11,948 nt of DNA from Candidatus Woesearchaeota archaeon (GCA_003561825.1 PWVO01000061.1:1-11948); one strand, 5' to 3'. Positions 1-7,561 are shown, counted from the first letter of the stretch. Made by a program: numbers and translations. The notes: generated from the sequence alone by a model not told the origin.

Positions 1-1050
1 TGAATTTAGCATGTCAATCTCGCCAACTATGCTTGCATTGAAGATGTGCTTGAGAGGAGTTTCAAAGGATGCCCTGGCTAGCACGCTGGCTTTGTCTTTT
101 AATACGCCATAACGGGTTATTCCCTTTATTGAGCCTGAAGCGCACATTGTGTCTGCAACAAGCATAAGGTGCCTTATGTCGACATTAAGGCCTTGGTTTT
201 GTATGACTTTGTAGACCTCGTTTATTATTGCTTTTCTTGCTGCCTCTATGCCAAATACGCTAGAAACCTCAAAGATGTCGTTTGAGGTGACTCTTGTATC
301 ATCAACAAAGCCAAGGTCAAGGACTTTTTTAAGGTTTGATCCAGAGGTTATGATGATAAACTCATCGCCTTTTTTGATTGGCAATACCTGGGTGATTCCC
401 TTTATTCCCTGCACATAAATGCCCTTTATTTTCTCTTTTATATTGAAAAGCTTACTTATTTCCTTTTCTTTCTCATCAAGCCTTGCTGAGATGACATTGC
501 CTTTTTTTGACATTGTAAGGTCTTTGAATCCTGATTTTATTGCCTTGTGAACGCTTTGAGGCTCGACTCCTATCTGCTCCATCTTTGACTCGTCCAATAC
601 TACATCAATCTTTGATTCTGCGATATTTACAATAAATTCTGATGCTATTTCACTAAGGAGGGTCTCTTTGATTGAAAGCGCCAGTTTCTTTATGTCTTTG
701 CCCTGGCTGTAAGGCTTTTTTAGGAATATCTCCATCATAGGTGTTTTTATGTCTTTTCTTCCGTCAAGAATCTCAATGATTCTGGGGAGGCCCATTGTTA
801 CATTCATCTCTGCAACGCCTGCAAAATGGAATGTGTTTAGTGTCATCTGTGTTCCAGGCTCTCCAATTGATTCTGCGCTGATTAGCCCGACAGACTCGCC
901 TGGCTCTATTCTCATGCTATTGTATTCTTCAACTGCAATTTCGAGTATTTTTTTTATTTTTGCCTCACTTACTTTTCCAGGAAGGCTGTTTTTTATGTCA
1001 GAGATAATTTTAGCTGGAAGCTTGTCCTGATATTTCTTGAATATATCCAT
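1..1050 (-). CDS. rpoA2: DNA-directed RNA polymerase subunit A'' (partial, 3' end outside window)
   Basis: C-terminal part of the largest RNA polymerase subunit, encoded separately from A' as is usual in Archaea. The frame runs open for 350 codons from ATG at 1050 and leaves the window without a stop. Residues about 52-91 hold the conserved block ending in the trigger loop (GLISAESIGEPGTQMTLNTF, then HFAGVAEMNVTMGLPR), which closes over the incoming nucleotide. The last visible residues (ARASFETPLKHIFNAS) match the jaw/C-terminal region, so by family length only a few tens of residues should be missing. The start follows the A' stop by 5 nt. The sequence AGGGTGA, which contains the A' stop codon, lies 5 nt upstream of the ATG and serves as ribosome binding site, so translation is probably coupled to A'. 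Family assignment is certain; only the missing end is open. Confidence 0.97.
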   Translation of the reverse strand, partial: MDIFKKYQDKLPAKIISDIKNSLPGKVSEAKIKKILEIAVEEYNSMRIEPGESVGLISAESIGEPGTQMTLNTFHFAGVAEMNVTMGLPRIIEILDGRKDIKTPMMEIFLKKPYSQGKDIKKLALSIKETLLSEIASEFIVNIAESKIDVVLDESKMEQIGVEPQSVHKAIKSGFKDLTMSKKGNVISARLDEKEKEISKLFNIKEKIKGIYVQGIKGITQVLPIKKGDEFIIITSGSNLKKVLDLGFVDDTRVTSNDIFEVSSVFGIEAARKAIINEVYKVIQNQGLNVDIRHLMLVADTMCASGSIKGITRYGVLKDKASVLARASFETPLKHIFNASIVGEIDMLNS

Positions 1051-1055
1051 TTTTT

Positions 1056-1062
1056 TCACCCT
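1056..1062 (-). promoter_or_regulatory. Ribosome binding site of rpoA2, overlapping the rpoA1 stop codon
   Basis: On the minus strand the last codons of rpoA1 read TTA GGG TGA. The AGGGTGA they contain is a good match to the anti-SD of 16S rRNA and ends 5 nt before the rpoA2 ATG. Stop codon and Shine-Dalgarno share bases, a compact arrangement that favours coupled, equimolar synthesis of A' and A''. Confidence 0.75.
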
Positions 1063-3635
1063 AAAACTGAGCTGATTATGCCTTTAATGTCAATTTTTCC
1101 CCCGTCTGACTTTGGAATGTCTATCTTGTCCTCGCCATACCCAAACTGTATTATTTTCCCATTTGAGTCCCTTACTGTATCATCATACTCGATTCTTATG
1201 TCCTGGAGTGCGTTTGCGAGCCTCCTGTAAAGGTATCCGGACTTTGGTGTTCTTAAGGCTGTATCCATAAGGCTGTCCCTGCCTGTCATTGAAGTAAAAA
1301 AGAACTCTTTTGGATTTAAGCCTTCTTTGAAGCCGCTTGCTATAAAGCCATGGGCTTCTGGGCCAAGGTCGCTTGCCTTAAAGCATGAAAGTGTGCGGTC
1401 ATTGTAGCCCTTGTCTATTCTTTTTCCCCTCATAGCCTGCTGTCCAACGCATGCTGCCATCTGCGCAAGGTTGAGGATGTTGCCTCTTGCTCCTGAATGG
1501 GCCATTATCATCATATGGGTATCCTTGCTGGCGTAATCAGAGACTATCTTTCCTGTCTCATTTCTTGCTTTGTTAAGAAGCTCAAGGATCTTAAGCTCAA
1601 GTGTTTCTTTCAGAGTCCTGCCTGGAAATGGCTGCAGTGTTTCATCTCTGTATGTCCTGATTAAATCATCTACGTCCTGCTTTGCCTTTAAAAGAACTTC
1701 TTCAATTTTCTGTATGGCCTGGTCTGGGATGTCTGCGTCTGAGATGCCTATTGTAAAGCCTCTTTTAAGCAGGAAAGCTATTCCAAGCTTGAACATGTTT
1801 GCAATTATCTCAATTGCCTTCTCTGGACCGTACTGCTTCTGTATTCTTCTTAAGAGAAGGCCTGTGCCTCCGCCTATGTTGCTTTTGTCTATAATGCCAG
1901 AGACCAGGCTGCCGTCTTTTATTACAAGGTCTTCTGATCCTGTTTTTGATTTTGCTGTAAAGCTGAAGTCATCAGGAAGAACAACGCTGAATATCTCTTT
2001 TCCATCAAAATTGTTTTTTCTGCCAAGTTTTGAAAAGTCTTTTATGCCTGCTGAAACAAGGAGGTCAATTGCTTCTTTTCTGGAATATTTTCCGCCTGAT
2101 GTCAAAAGGAAATTGCCTGAGATTCCATCCTGAATGCAGCCAATTATGCTTAGGCCGTATCTTGGGGAGATGAGCTGGGTCTGGACCATCATAAGTATCT
2201 CTGCCTCTGCCCTGGCTTCCTCTGTCTGCGGTATGTGTATGTTCATCTCGTCTCCGTCAAAGTCTGCATTGTAGGGGTGGCATACTGTAGGGTTGATTCT
2301 TAAGGTCTTGCCAGGAAGCACTCTTACCTTATGGCACATCATGGACATCCTGTGCAGTGAGGGCTGCCTGTTGAATATTGCTATGTCGCCATCCATCAGG
2401 TGCCTTTCTACTATGTAGCCAGGCTGAAGCTCTTCTATAAGCTGCTCTCTGGTGTCGTCTGTTATCTTTTTCTTTTTTCCGTCTGGCCTTGAGATATAGT
2501 TTGCGCCTGGATACTGGCCTGGGCCCTTTTCCACAAATGACTTGAGGTATTCCATGTTCCAATCTGTTATTCTTTCAGGGACTGTAAGCTTCATAGCTAT
2601 TGTTTTTGGAACTCCTACTTCATTGAGCTCTATTAATGGGTCAGGGCTGATGACTGTCCTTGCCGAGAAGTTTGTTCTTTTTCCTGCAAGATTGTGCCTT
2701 ATCCTGCCCTCTTTGCTCTTAATTCTTTCTGTGATTGTCTTCAGGGGATCTCCTGAACGGTGCCTTGCAGGAGGAAGCTGAGCCACATTGTTGTCAAAGA
2801 ATGTTGTGACATGATACTGCAGAAGGTCCCAAAGGTCCTCAATGATTATTTCTGGGGCGCCTGCATTGATATTCTCAAAGAGCCTTTGGTTTATCCTTAC
2901 TATGTCTCCCATCTTGTGGGTAAGGTCATCCTCGCTTCTTTCGCCGCTCTCTAGTGTGATTGAAGGCCTCATTGTTACCGGAGGAACAGGCATTATTGTG
3001 AGAACCATCCATTCTGGCCTCATTGCATTTGGATTTATGCCAAAAACATAGCAGTCCTCGTCAGTAATTTTCTCAAGCCTTGTCCTTATCTCAATAGGCG
3101 AGATCCTCTTTTCATTTTCAAGAAAGGTTGTAGGCTTTTCAAGTGTTATCTTGTGCTGCTTTGTCTTGCAGTACGGGCACTTGTTTATTGTCTTGAGGCC
3201 CTGGATTATCTGCTTAACTCTTGCTCTTCTTTCCTCTGGCTCGCATTCAACCTCTACGCCTCGCAGCTCGTCTATGCATTTGTCTACCTTATTTTGAGGT
3301 ATAAGTATTCTTCCGCACTCGCGGCATGTGCTTCTCAGGAGGTCAAAGATAATGCCTACAAACTTTATGTGGATTACTGGCCTTGCAAGTGAGATATAGC
3401 CAAAATGGCCTGTGCACTCCTGAAGCTTGCAGCCGCATGTCTTGCATTTCAGCCCTGGGTCTATGACTCCGAGCCTTGTGTCCATAAGGCCGCCGTCAAC
3501 TGGATAGCCTTCTTTGTCATACAGCTCTGGTGTGACTATCTTCGCTGAAGACATCTTCTTCACTATCCTGGGGCTCAGTATGCTAAACTTGATGCTTTCG
3601 ATTTTTTTGAATACAGGTATTTCTTCGGTTTCCAT
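1056..3635 (-). CDS. rpoA1: DNA-directed RNA polymerase subunit A'
   Basis: N-terminal part of the largest polymerase subunit, carrying the catalytic Mg2+ site; 859 residues, within the usual range for archaeal A'. The clamp zinc sites are visible: C64, C67, C74 and H77 (CKTCGCKLQECTGH), then C104/C107 with C153/C156. The catalytic motif NADFDGD lies at 456-462, with the three metal-binding aspartates at 458, 460 and 462. RHNLAGKRTNFSARTVISPD (313-332) is the conserved switch/lid segment. Residues about 758-806 (GPEAHGFIASGFKEG, then FFFTSMTGRDSLMDTA) cover the funnel and bridge-helix region. No intein or insertion interrupts these blocks. The start lies 18 nt after the rpoB1 stop, with AAGGAAACCTTGG upstream. 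The A'/A'' split is at the normal archaeal place. Confidence 0.99.
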   Translation of the reverse strand: METEEIPVFKKIESIKFSILSPRIVKKMSSAKIVTPELYDKEGYPVDGGLMDTRLGVIDPGLKCKTCGCKLQECTGHFGYISLARPVIHIKFVGIIFDLLRSTCRECGRILIPQNKVDKCIDELRGVEVECEPEERRARVKQIIQGLKTINKCPYCKTKQHKITLEKPTTFLENEKRISPIEIRTRLEKITDEDCYVFGINPNAMRPEWMVLTIMPVPPVTMRPSITLESGERSEDDLTHKMGDIVRINQRLFENINAGAPEIIIEDLWDLLQYHVTTFFDNNVAQLPPARHRSGDPLKTITERIKSKEGRIRHNLAGKRTNFSARTVISPDPLIELNEVGVPKTIAMKLTVPERITDWNMEYLKSFVEKGPGQYPGANYISRPDGKKKKITDDTREQLIEELQPGYIVERHLMDGDIAIFNRQPSLHRMSMMCHKVRVLPGKTLRINPTVCHPYNADFDGDEMNIHIPQTEEARAEAEILMMVQTQLISPRYGLSIIGCIQDGISGNFLLTSGGKYSRKEAIDLLVSAGIKDFSKLGRKNNFDGKEIFSVVLPDDFSFTAKSKTGSEDLVIKDGSLVSGIIDKSNIGGGTGLLLRRIQKQYGPEKAIEIIANMFKLGIAFLLKRGFTIGISDADIPDQAIQKIEEVLLKAKQDVDDLIRTYRDETLQPFPGRTLKETLELKILELLNKARNETGKIVSDYASKDTHMMIMAHSGARGNILNLAQMAACVGQQAMRGKRIDKGYNDRTLSCFKASDLGPEAHGFIASGFKEGLNPKEFFFTSMTGRDSLMDTALRTPKSGYLYRRLANALQDIRIEYDDTVRDSNGKIIQFGYGEDKIDIPKSDGGKIDIKGIISSVLG

Positions 3636-3653
3636 TTTCCAAGGTTTCCTTTT

Positions 3654-5456
3654 TTAGTATTTGCTTTTCAGTATCATCTGCGGATGGATTGTGAGGGACT
3701 TAAGCTCATCGAGAAGCAGCTTAAATGCGTAGCTGAGCTCTATGAAGTTTATCTCTACATTATCTCCGCATACATGACAGTAAAGCCTGTTCCTGAACTT
3801 GTCGTGGACTGCAACCATGCCGCACTCCTCACAGACAGGGATTATTGTCCTGTCAGAGTCAAATCTCTCTTTGAGCAAGAGGGATGCGCCATGGGCGACA
3901 AATGTGTCTTTTTCCATCTCTCCCAGCCTCAGTCCGCCTTCTTTTGCCCTGCCTTCTGTAGGCTGCCTTGTGAGAAGCTGTATCGGGCCTCTTGCCCTTG
4001 CATGTATTTTGTTGGCAACCATGTGCTTGAGCTTCATATAATAAAGGTTTCCAATGTATATTTTTGCCTCAAACTGCTCCCCTGTTATTCCGTTGTACAT
4101 TGTCTCAACGCCGTTTTCCCTAAAGCCTAGAGAAAGAAGCTCTTTTCTTATTCTTTCCTCTGGCTCTGCGCTGAAGATTGTGCCGTCAATATTTCTTGAT
4201 GAAAGCGCGCCCACTTTGCCTCCAACAAGCTCTAGCAAGTGCGAGATTGTCATTCTTGAAGGGATTCCGTGCGGAGAGAAAATTAAATCTGGTGTAATGC
4301 CAGATGCTGAGAATGGCATGTCTGCCTGGTCAACTATGAGGCCAACTACTCCTTTCTGGCCGTGCCTTGATGTGAATTTATCTCCTATTTCTGGTATTCT
4401 CTGGTCACGGATCTTTACCTGTACGAGCCTGTTCCCTTCTGCGCTCTCTGTTATAAGGACAAAGTCAATTATTCCTTCCTCGCCATGCTTTAATGATACT
4501 GAGCTTTCACGCCTGCTGCTCGGGGCAAGGTTGTACTGGTCCATTGAGCTTAAGAATCTCGGAGGGCTTGTTTTTCCGATTATAACATCCCCTTCTGCAA
4601 CTCTCGACTCTGGGGTTATAATGCCGTCATCCTCAAGAAGCCTGTAGTCTTTTTCGCTTTTGTAGCCCTTAACATCCTTGTCAGGGATGCAGACCTCATC
4701 AGTAAGGCCGCCGGAATACCTCAGCTCTTCTGCTACAGAAGGCCTGTAGTATGTTGATCTCGCAAAGCCTCTGTCAACTGAGCCTTTGTTGATAACAACT
4801 GCATCTTCTATGTTGTAGCCTTTGTAGCTCATGACTGCCACAACAATGTTCTGGCCTGAAGGGTGCTTGTTGTATTTTGAGATGTCGTGCATTATTGAGT
4901 TTACTAGGGGAGCCTGTGGATAGTGGAGCACATTTACATCCATGTCAATCCTTATTGGAAAATTCATGGTGTATAAGCCTAATGCCTGCTTCTGGTTTTT
5001 TGAGCCAATGCTTACTCTTGCACCTGGGTTGAAGTTTGCGTAAGGCACGAGAGATGTGCAAAGACCGACTATGGCCAATGGCGTTACCTCGAGATGGGTG
5101 TGTTCCTGGGTAAGCTCCTCTGGATTAAATGCTACAAAGGCATTTTCCTCTTCAGCTGCATCAAGGTATTCTATGATGCCTTCCTTAAGGATGTCTGACC
5201 ATTTCATCTCATCTTTTTGCAGCTTTTTTATATGCTCATCTGTAAGAAGGGGCTTTCCGTCCTGCACAATTATGAGGGGCCTTCTTAGCCTGCCCTTGTC
5301 ATCATTTATTTGTATAATATTGACTCTTTTGTCATGGAATATGTTAAGGTTGCCTGATATAGCGCCTTTTCTCCTTTTTTCCCTGACTTTTGCTGTAAAT
5401 TCTTCGCAGTTATCTACAGTTCCAACATATTTTCCGTTTAAATATACTTCATTCAT
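3654..5456 (-). CDS. rpoB1: DNA-directed RNA polymerase subunit B'
   Basis: C-terminal half of the second-largest polymerase subunit; 600 residues. It begins with VYLNGKYVGT, the usual start of a separate B' chain. Diagnostic blocks are SYKGYNIEDAVVINKGSVDR (210-229, hybrid-binding region), GDKFTSRHGQKG (358-369) and ARARGPIQLLTRQPTEGRAK (486-505), followed by the GGLRLGEMEKD stretch. A C-terminal zinc ribbon has C542, C545, C560 and C563. B'' and B' are separate genes, as in many euryarchaea and DPANN, whereas most Thermoproteota fuse them. The start is only 1 nt after the rpoB2 stop, so the chain is probably made by coupled translation within the rpo operon. Confidence 0.99.
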   Translation of the reverse strand: MNEVYLNGKYVGTVDNCEEFTAKVREKRRKGAISGNLNIFHDKRVNIIQINDDKGRLRRPLIIVQDGKPLLTDEHIKKLQKDEMKWSDILKEGIIEYLDAAEEENAFVAFNPEELTQEHTHLEVTPLAIVGLCTSLVPYANFNPGARVSIGSKNQKQALGLYTMNFPIRIDMDVNVLHYPQAPLVNSIMHDISKYNKHPSGQNIVVAVMSYKGYNIEDAVVINKGSVDRGFARSTYYRPSVAEELRYSGGLTDEVCIPDKDVKGYKSEKDYRLLEDDGIITPESRVAEGDVIIGKTSPPRFLSSMDQYNLAPSSRRESSVSLKHGEEGIIDFVLITESAEGNRLVQVKIRDQRIPEIGDKFTSRHGQKGVVGLIVDQADMPFSASGITPDLIFSPHGIPSRMTISHLLELVGGKVGALSSRNIDGTIFSAEPEERIRKELLSLGFRENGVETMYNGITGEQFEAKIYIGNLYYMKLKHMVANKIHARARGPIQLLTRQPTEGRAKEGGLRLGEMEKDTFVAHGASLLLKERFDSDRTIIPVCEECGMVAVHDKFRNRLYCHVCGDNVEINFIELSYAFKLLLDELKSLTIHPQMILKSKY

Positions 5457-5457
5457 T

Positions 5458-6942
5458 TTACCTCAAGGCCTTAAGGCCAGCTGACTTAAGTGCTTTAAGA
5501 GTCTCTTCCTCTTTTGCATCCTGGGATATGCCTCCGAGAAGAGCAAGGTTCTTCTTAAGGCCGATGTTTGTTCCTTCCGGAGTCTCAACTGGGCAGAGCC
5601 TGCCTAGATGGGTGCAGTGAAGCTCTCTTGCAGCGAAGTTTTCCTGTGTTGATGAGAGAGGGCTTACAACCCTCTGAAGGTGAGACATTGTGTCTATAAA
5701 ATTAAGCCTTTGTATTCTCTGGCTTACTCCTTTTCTTGCCCCTACCCAGTTTCCTGTTGCCATAGATGAGTAAATTCTTGATGTTAGGAGCTTCTCTCTG
5801 ATAATTACTTTTATTGAGGGGAATTTTCCTCTTTTTACAATCCTCTGGAAGTTGTAAAGCATGTCATTTATCAGTATTCCGAGATTTACCCTAATAAGGT
5901 CTTCCATAAGGTCGCCGCTCATCTTGACTTTTTTGTTCATGTAATGGTCCTTGTCGTCAACTGGAACTTTTTTTCTTATTGCAAGGATGAATCTCTTTAT
6001 TATTTTGCAAAGGTTATGGGCCTTTACAACCCTGTCTTTTTCATCAACGCCGATGTGGGGGAACAAGTACCTGTCAATTATTTCTTTTGTCCTTTCCATT
6101 CTTATTTCCCTTGACTGGGTTATGCCTGACTTCTTTGCAATATAGTCTATTGCGTCCTCCTGGGTCTTTACCTGGAGCGCATCATAGAAGTTTACAAGCA
6201 TCTCATCATAACTCTCGTCTGAGATTGCTTTCATTATTTCCTCGTCTTTTAGAATGCCGAGAGCTTTTATAAGGACTACAACAGGCACTCTCCTTATTCT
6301 TGTAAAGCTGAGATAGATTAAGCCGTCTTTTGTTCTTTCAATTGTGTGGGGGATTTTGAATGCCCCTCTTTCTGAAAAGATTTTGCCAGTGTATTCGCTT
6401 GTGCCTGTGTCTGACCTTTCTATCAAAAGCCTGTTTGAAGCAAGATCCTCTATGTTTACAAGCACTTTTTCGCTTCCGTTTATGATAAAGTATCCCCCTG
6501 GATCATAAGGGTCTTCGCCATTTTCAATAAGGCCAAGCCTGTCAAGCTTGCTCAAATGGCAGTATTTTGACTTGACCATTATAGGAAGATTTCCTATCTG
6601 GGCCTTTGCTGACTCTCTTTTCTGGCCGTTTATGTGGGCTGAAACCTCTACAAACATGGGAGCTGCATAGGTAAGCTTTCTTATTCTGGCTTCTGGAGGG
6701 TAGATGTCCCTTTTTGACCCGTCTGCCTCTGTTATTTCTGGCTTTGTTATCCATATCTTGTCAAACCTAATCTTGTATGTCTCAACGTTCTGGGGTATGA
6801 TTGTTGGCTCTACTTCCCTGTTTTCTTCAAGGATGCTCTGAAGGCTTATATCTACAAAATTATTAAAAGAGTCTATGTCTGAAACTATAATGCTGTTCTC
6901 CTGAAAGAACTTCTGGATTAATATTTTAGATGCTTTATCCAT
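5458..6942 (-). CDS. rpoB2: DNA-directed RNA polymerase subunit B''
   Basis: N-terminal half of the second-largest polymerase subunit (protrusion, lobe and fork); 494 residues. Recognisable blocks are GGYFIINGSEKVLV (149-162), VDDKDHYMNKKVKMSGDLM (328-346), GARKGVSQRIQRLNFIDTMS (401-420) and HLGRLCPVETPEGTNIGLKK (445-464). The chain ends about 30 residues after that last motif, which is where B'' and B' are normally split. Its ATG overlaps the end of rpoH by 8 nt (ATGGATAA), and rpoB1 follows after 1 nt. All conserved blocks expected for this half are intact. Confidence 0.99.
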   Translation of the reverse strand: MDKASKILIQKFFQENSIIVSDIDSFNNFVDISLQSILEENREVEPTIIPQNVETYKIRFDKIWITKPEITEADGSKRDIYPPEARIRKLTYAAPMFVEVSAHINGQKRESAKAQIGNLPIMVKSKYCHLSKLDRLGLIENGEDPYDPGGYFIINGSEKVLVNIEDLASNRLLIERSDTGTSEYTGKIFSERGAFKIPHTIERTKDGLIYLSFTRIRRVPVVVLIKALGILKDEEIMKAISDESYDEMLVNFYDALQVKTQEDAIDYIAKKSGITQSREIRMERTKEIIDRYLFPHIGVDEKDRVVKAHNLCKIIKRFILAIRKKVPVDDKDHYMNKKVKMSGDLMEDLIRVNLGILINDMLYNFQRIVKRGKFPSIKVIIREKLLTSRIYSSMATGNWVGARKGVSQRIQRLNFIDTMSHLQRVVSPLSSTQENFAARELHCTHLGRLCPVETPEGTNIGLKKNLALLGGISQDAKEEETLKALKSAGLKALR

Positions 6943-7174
6943 TTATAACAACCCTATAATATATTGATTTTCCTGCCGTGGGGCTGTCTCTAACAACTTT
7001 TATTATGTCCCCTATTTTGACATTCAGCTTTTGTATTGCTGGGTCTGTTGCAAGTATCTTGGGCAATTCTGAGATGTCAATATTGTATTCTTCAAGAAGC
7101 TGGTTTGTCTCTGACTTGGTAAGCTTGGAATGCTCTGGAACAAGCAGGTTTTTTGTTGGATCAAAACTTTTCAT
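6935..7174 (-). CDS. rpoH: DNA-directed RNA polymerase subunit H (Rpb5-like)
   Basis: Small assembly subunit of archaeal RNA polymerase, homologous to the C-terminal domain of eukaryotic Rpb5; 79 residues, the normal archaeal length. It shows LVPEHSKL (11-18), LPKILATDP (37-45), the G-D-I-I-K-V-V-R-D-S strand (55-64) and the closing YYRVV. It is the first protein gene of the rpo operon. No good Shine-Dalgarno precedes the ATG at 7174: the 28 nt separating it from the tRNA-Lys are AT-rich, with CCTTAAAT at 7191-7198. Either the mRNA is leaderless from a TATA-like element there, or rpoH is on a longer transcript beginning upstream of the tRNAs. The sequence does not decide between these. Confidence 0.97.
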   Translation of the reverse strand: MKSFDPTKNLLVPEHSKLTKSETNQLLEEYNIDISELPKILATDPAIQKLNVKIGDIIKVVRDSPTAGKSIYYRVVING

Positions 7175-7216
7175 TTGTGCACACTCTCGAATTTAAGGTT
7201 TATGGGCCGGACGAGA

Positions 7217-7231
7217 CTCTCGTTGCGGAAT
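7217..7231 (-). other. 15-nt T-loop intron (59/60) of tRNA-Lys
   Basis: The intron is ATTCCGCAACGAGAG on the minus strand. The flanking helix is the T stem. The central 4-bp helix pairs U54 U55 C56 G57 (7237-7234) with CGAG (7222-7219). The 5' bulge is A58 A59 A7231 and the 3' bulge is A7218 G7217 U60. Cutting after the second bulge base on each side releases exactly 15 nt. The inner helix is only two U-A pairs closing a 4-nt loop (CCGC). The geometry is the archaeal BHB rule; the 59/60 location is a known but non-canonical site. Confidence 0.85.
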
Positions 7232-7253
7232 TTCGAACTCGCGACCACCTGAT

Positions 7254-7290
7254 TTCTTTCAAACTCTGAAAGCATTTGCTTCCACTGTGT
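7254..7290 (-). other. 37-nt canonical anticodon-loop intron (37/38) of tRNA-Lys
   Basis: A BHB is visible on the minus strand. The outer helix is the anticodon stem TCTGA/TCAGG. The central helix pairs CTTT (positions 32-35, 7296-7293) with AAAG (7259-7256). The 5' bulge is TAA (7292-7290) and the 3' bulge is AAA (7255-7253). Cutting after the second base of each bulge leaves A37 joined to A38. The inner intron helix starts with C-G and A-U pairs and is then imperfect. Position 37/38 is the standard archaeal tRNA intron site. Confidence 0.9.
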
Positions 7291-7335
7291 TAAAAGTCAG
7301 ATGCTCTACCAGGCTGAGCTACCGGCCCAAAAACA

Positions 7336-7426
7336 CGCCCTGGCCGGGATTTTCAGCTTTTAATCTTTTGAACCCGAGTCGAAGCCTCGACAGGGCTTCA
7401 TGATAGCCAGGCTACACCACCAGGGC
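7336..7426 (-). tRNA. tRNA-Asp(GUC) with a T-loop intron
   Basis: Read on the minus strand, the acceptor stem is GCCCTGG (7426-7420) with CCAGGGC (7343-7337) and discriminator G at 7336, an aspartate identity base. The anticodon stem AAGCC/GGCTT encloses C-T-GTC-G-A, with the anticodon at 7391-7389. The T stem is TCGGG (7377-7373) with CCCGG (7348-7344). The D stem (GTGT/TCAT) has a U13-U22 mismatch, as I recall for archaeal tRNA-Asp. The T-loop would be 24 nt, but removing 17 nt between positions 59 and 60 gives TTCAAAT and a 74-nt tRNA. There is no intron at 37/38, and CCA is not encoded. Seven nt including a T5 run separate it from the downstream tRNA-Lys, so the pair is probably one transcript. 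Confidence 0.93.
7350..7366 (-). other. 17-nt T-loop intron (59/60) of tRNA-Asp
   Basis: The intron reads AGATTAAAAGCTGAAAA. U54 U55 C56 A57 (7372-7369) pairs with UGAA (7355-7352) as the central 4-bp helix, stacked on the intact T stem. The 5' bulge is A58 A59 A7366 and the 3' bulge is A7351 A7350 U60. Cuts after the second base on each side release 17 nt. The inner helix is a single G-C pair (7365/7356), so this is close to the minimal size a BHB can have. The position is identical to the T-loop intron of the neighbouring tRNA-Lys. Confidence 0.83.
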
Positions 7427-7462
7427 AGGTTTGTCCCAATAAAAGGGGATTATCCTTCTAAA

Positions 7463-7471
7463 TCTTTTAAG
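7463..7471 (-). promoter_or_regulatory. Possible TATA box for the tRNA-Asp/tRNA-Lys unit
   Basis: CTTAAAAGA on the minus strand lies about 37 nt upstream of the tRNA-Asp 5' end, which would give a short 5' leader of about 10 nt. A second AT-rich element (CTTTTTAAGG, 7485-7494) lies further upstream and is an alternative. The two cannot be ranked from sequence alone. Confidence 0.35.
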
Positions 7472-7537
7472 CAGCCTTATACGGCCTTAAAAAGACGAAA
7501 GAAGGACTTTAAACCATGGGCATATGTCATTTTTTTT

Positions 7538-7549
7538 GCTTTATAAAGC
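7538..7549. promoter_or_regulatory. Perfectly palindromic TATA-like element GCTTTATAAAGC
   Basis: A 12-bp perfect palindrome containing TTTATAAA, a strong archaeal TATA-box match, in the 173-nt gap between the pilin-like gene and the tRNA-Asp. It reads the same on both strands. On the minus strand it would start a transcript about 90 nt upstream of tRNA-Asp. Apart from this element, the tRNA promoter candidates and the hairpins at 7562-7594, the gap contains no supported gene. Confidence 0.4.
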
Positions 7550-7561
7550 TTTCGCAGTTAT

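Larger units (their letters stand above)
7203..7328 (-). tRNA. tRNA-Lys(UUU) with two introns
   Basis: Read on the minus strand, the acceptor stem is GGGCCGG (7328-7322) with CCGGCCC (7210-7204) and discriminator A at 7203. The D arm is GCTC/GAGC with loop AGCCTGGTA. The anticodon stem TCTGA pairs with TCAGG, with anticodon TTT at 7294-7292. The T stem is GCGAG (7242-7238) with CTCGT (7215-7211). CCA is not encoded. Two introns must be removed: 37 nt after position 37 and 15 nt after position 59. The exons then give a 74-nt tRNA with the consensus T-loop TTCGAAT. Both introns lie in bulge-helix-bulge folds, listed separately. The unspliced gene would look like a degenerate tRNA to a standard covariance model, but every stem is intact, so I judge it functional. 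Confidence 0.93.

Noticed and set aside
1570..2133. 187-codon open frame on the plus strand inside rpoA1
   Set aside because: It is antisense to well-conserved RNA polymerase coding sequence; serine/proline-rich shadow translation with no ribosome binding site.
4054..4647. 197-codon open frame on the plus strand inside rpoB1
   Set aside because: A shadow of the conserved B' sequence on the opposite strand; no recognisable protein features.
1..7174. Inteins or group introns in the RNA polymerase genes
   Set aside because: All conserved blocks follow one another at normal spacing, and subunit lengths are ordinary.
7211..7242. Reading the oversized T-arms of both tRNAs as decay into pseudogenes
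   Set aside because: All stems, including the complete T stems, are intact, and the extra bases fit the bulge-helix-bulge cut rules exactly in both genes.
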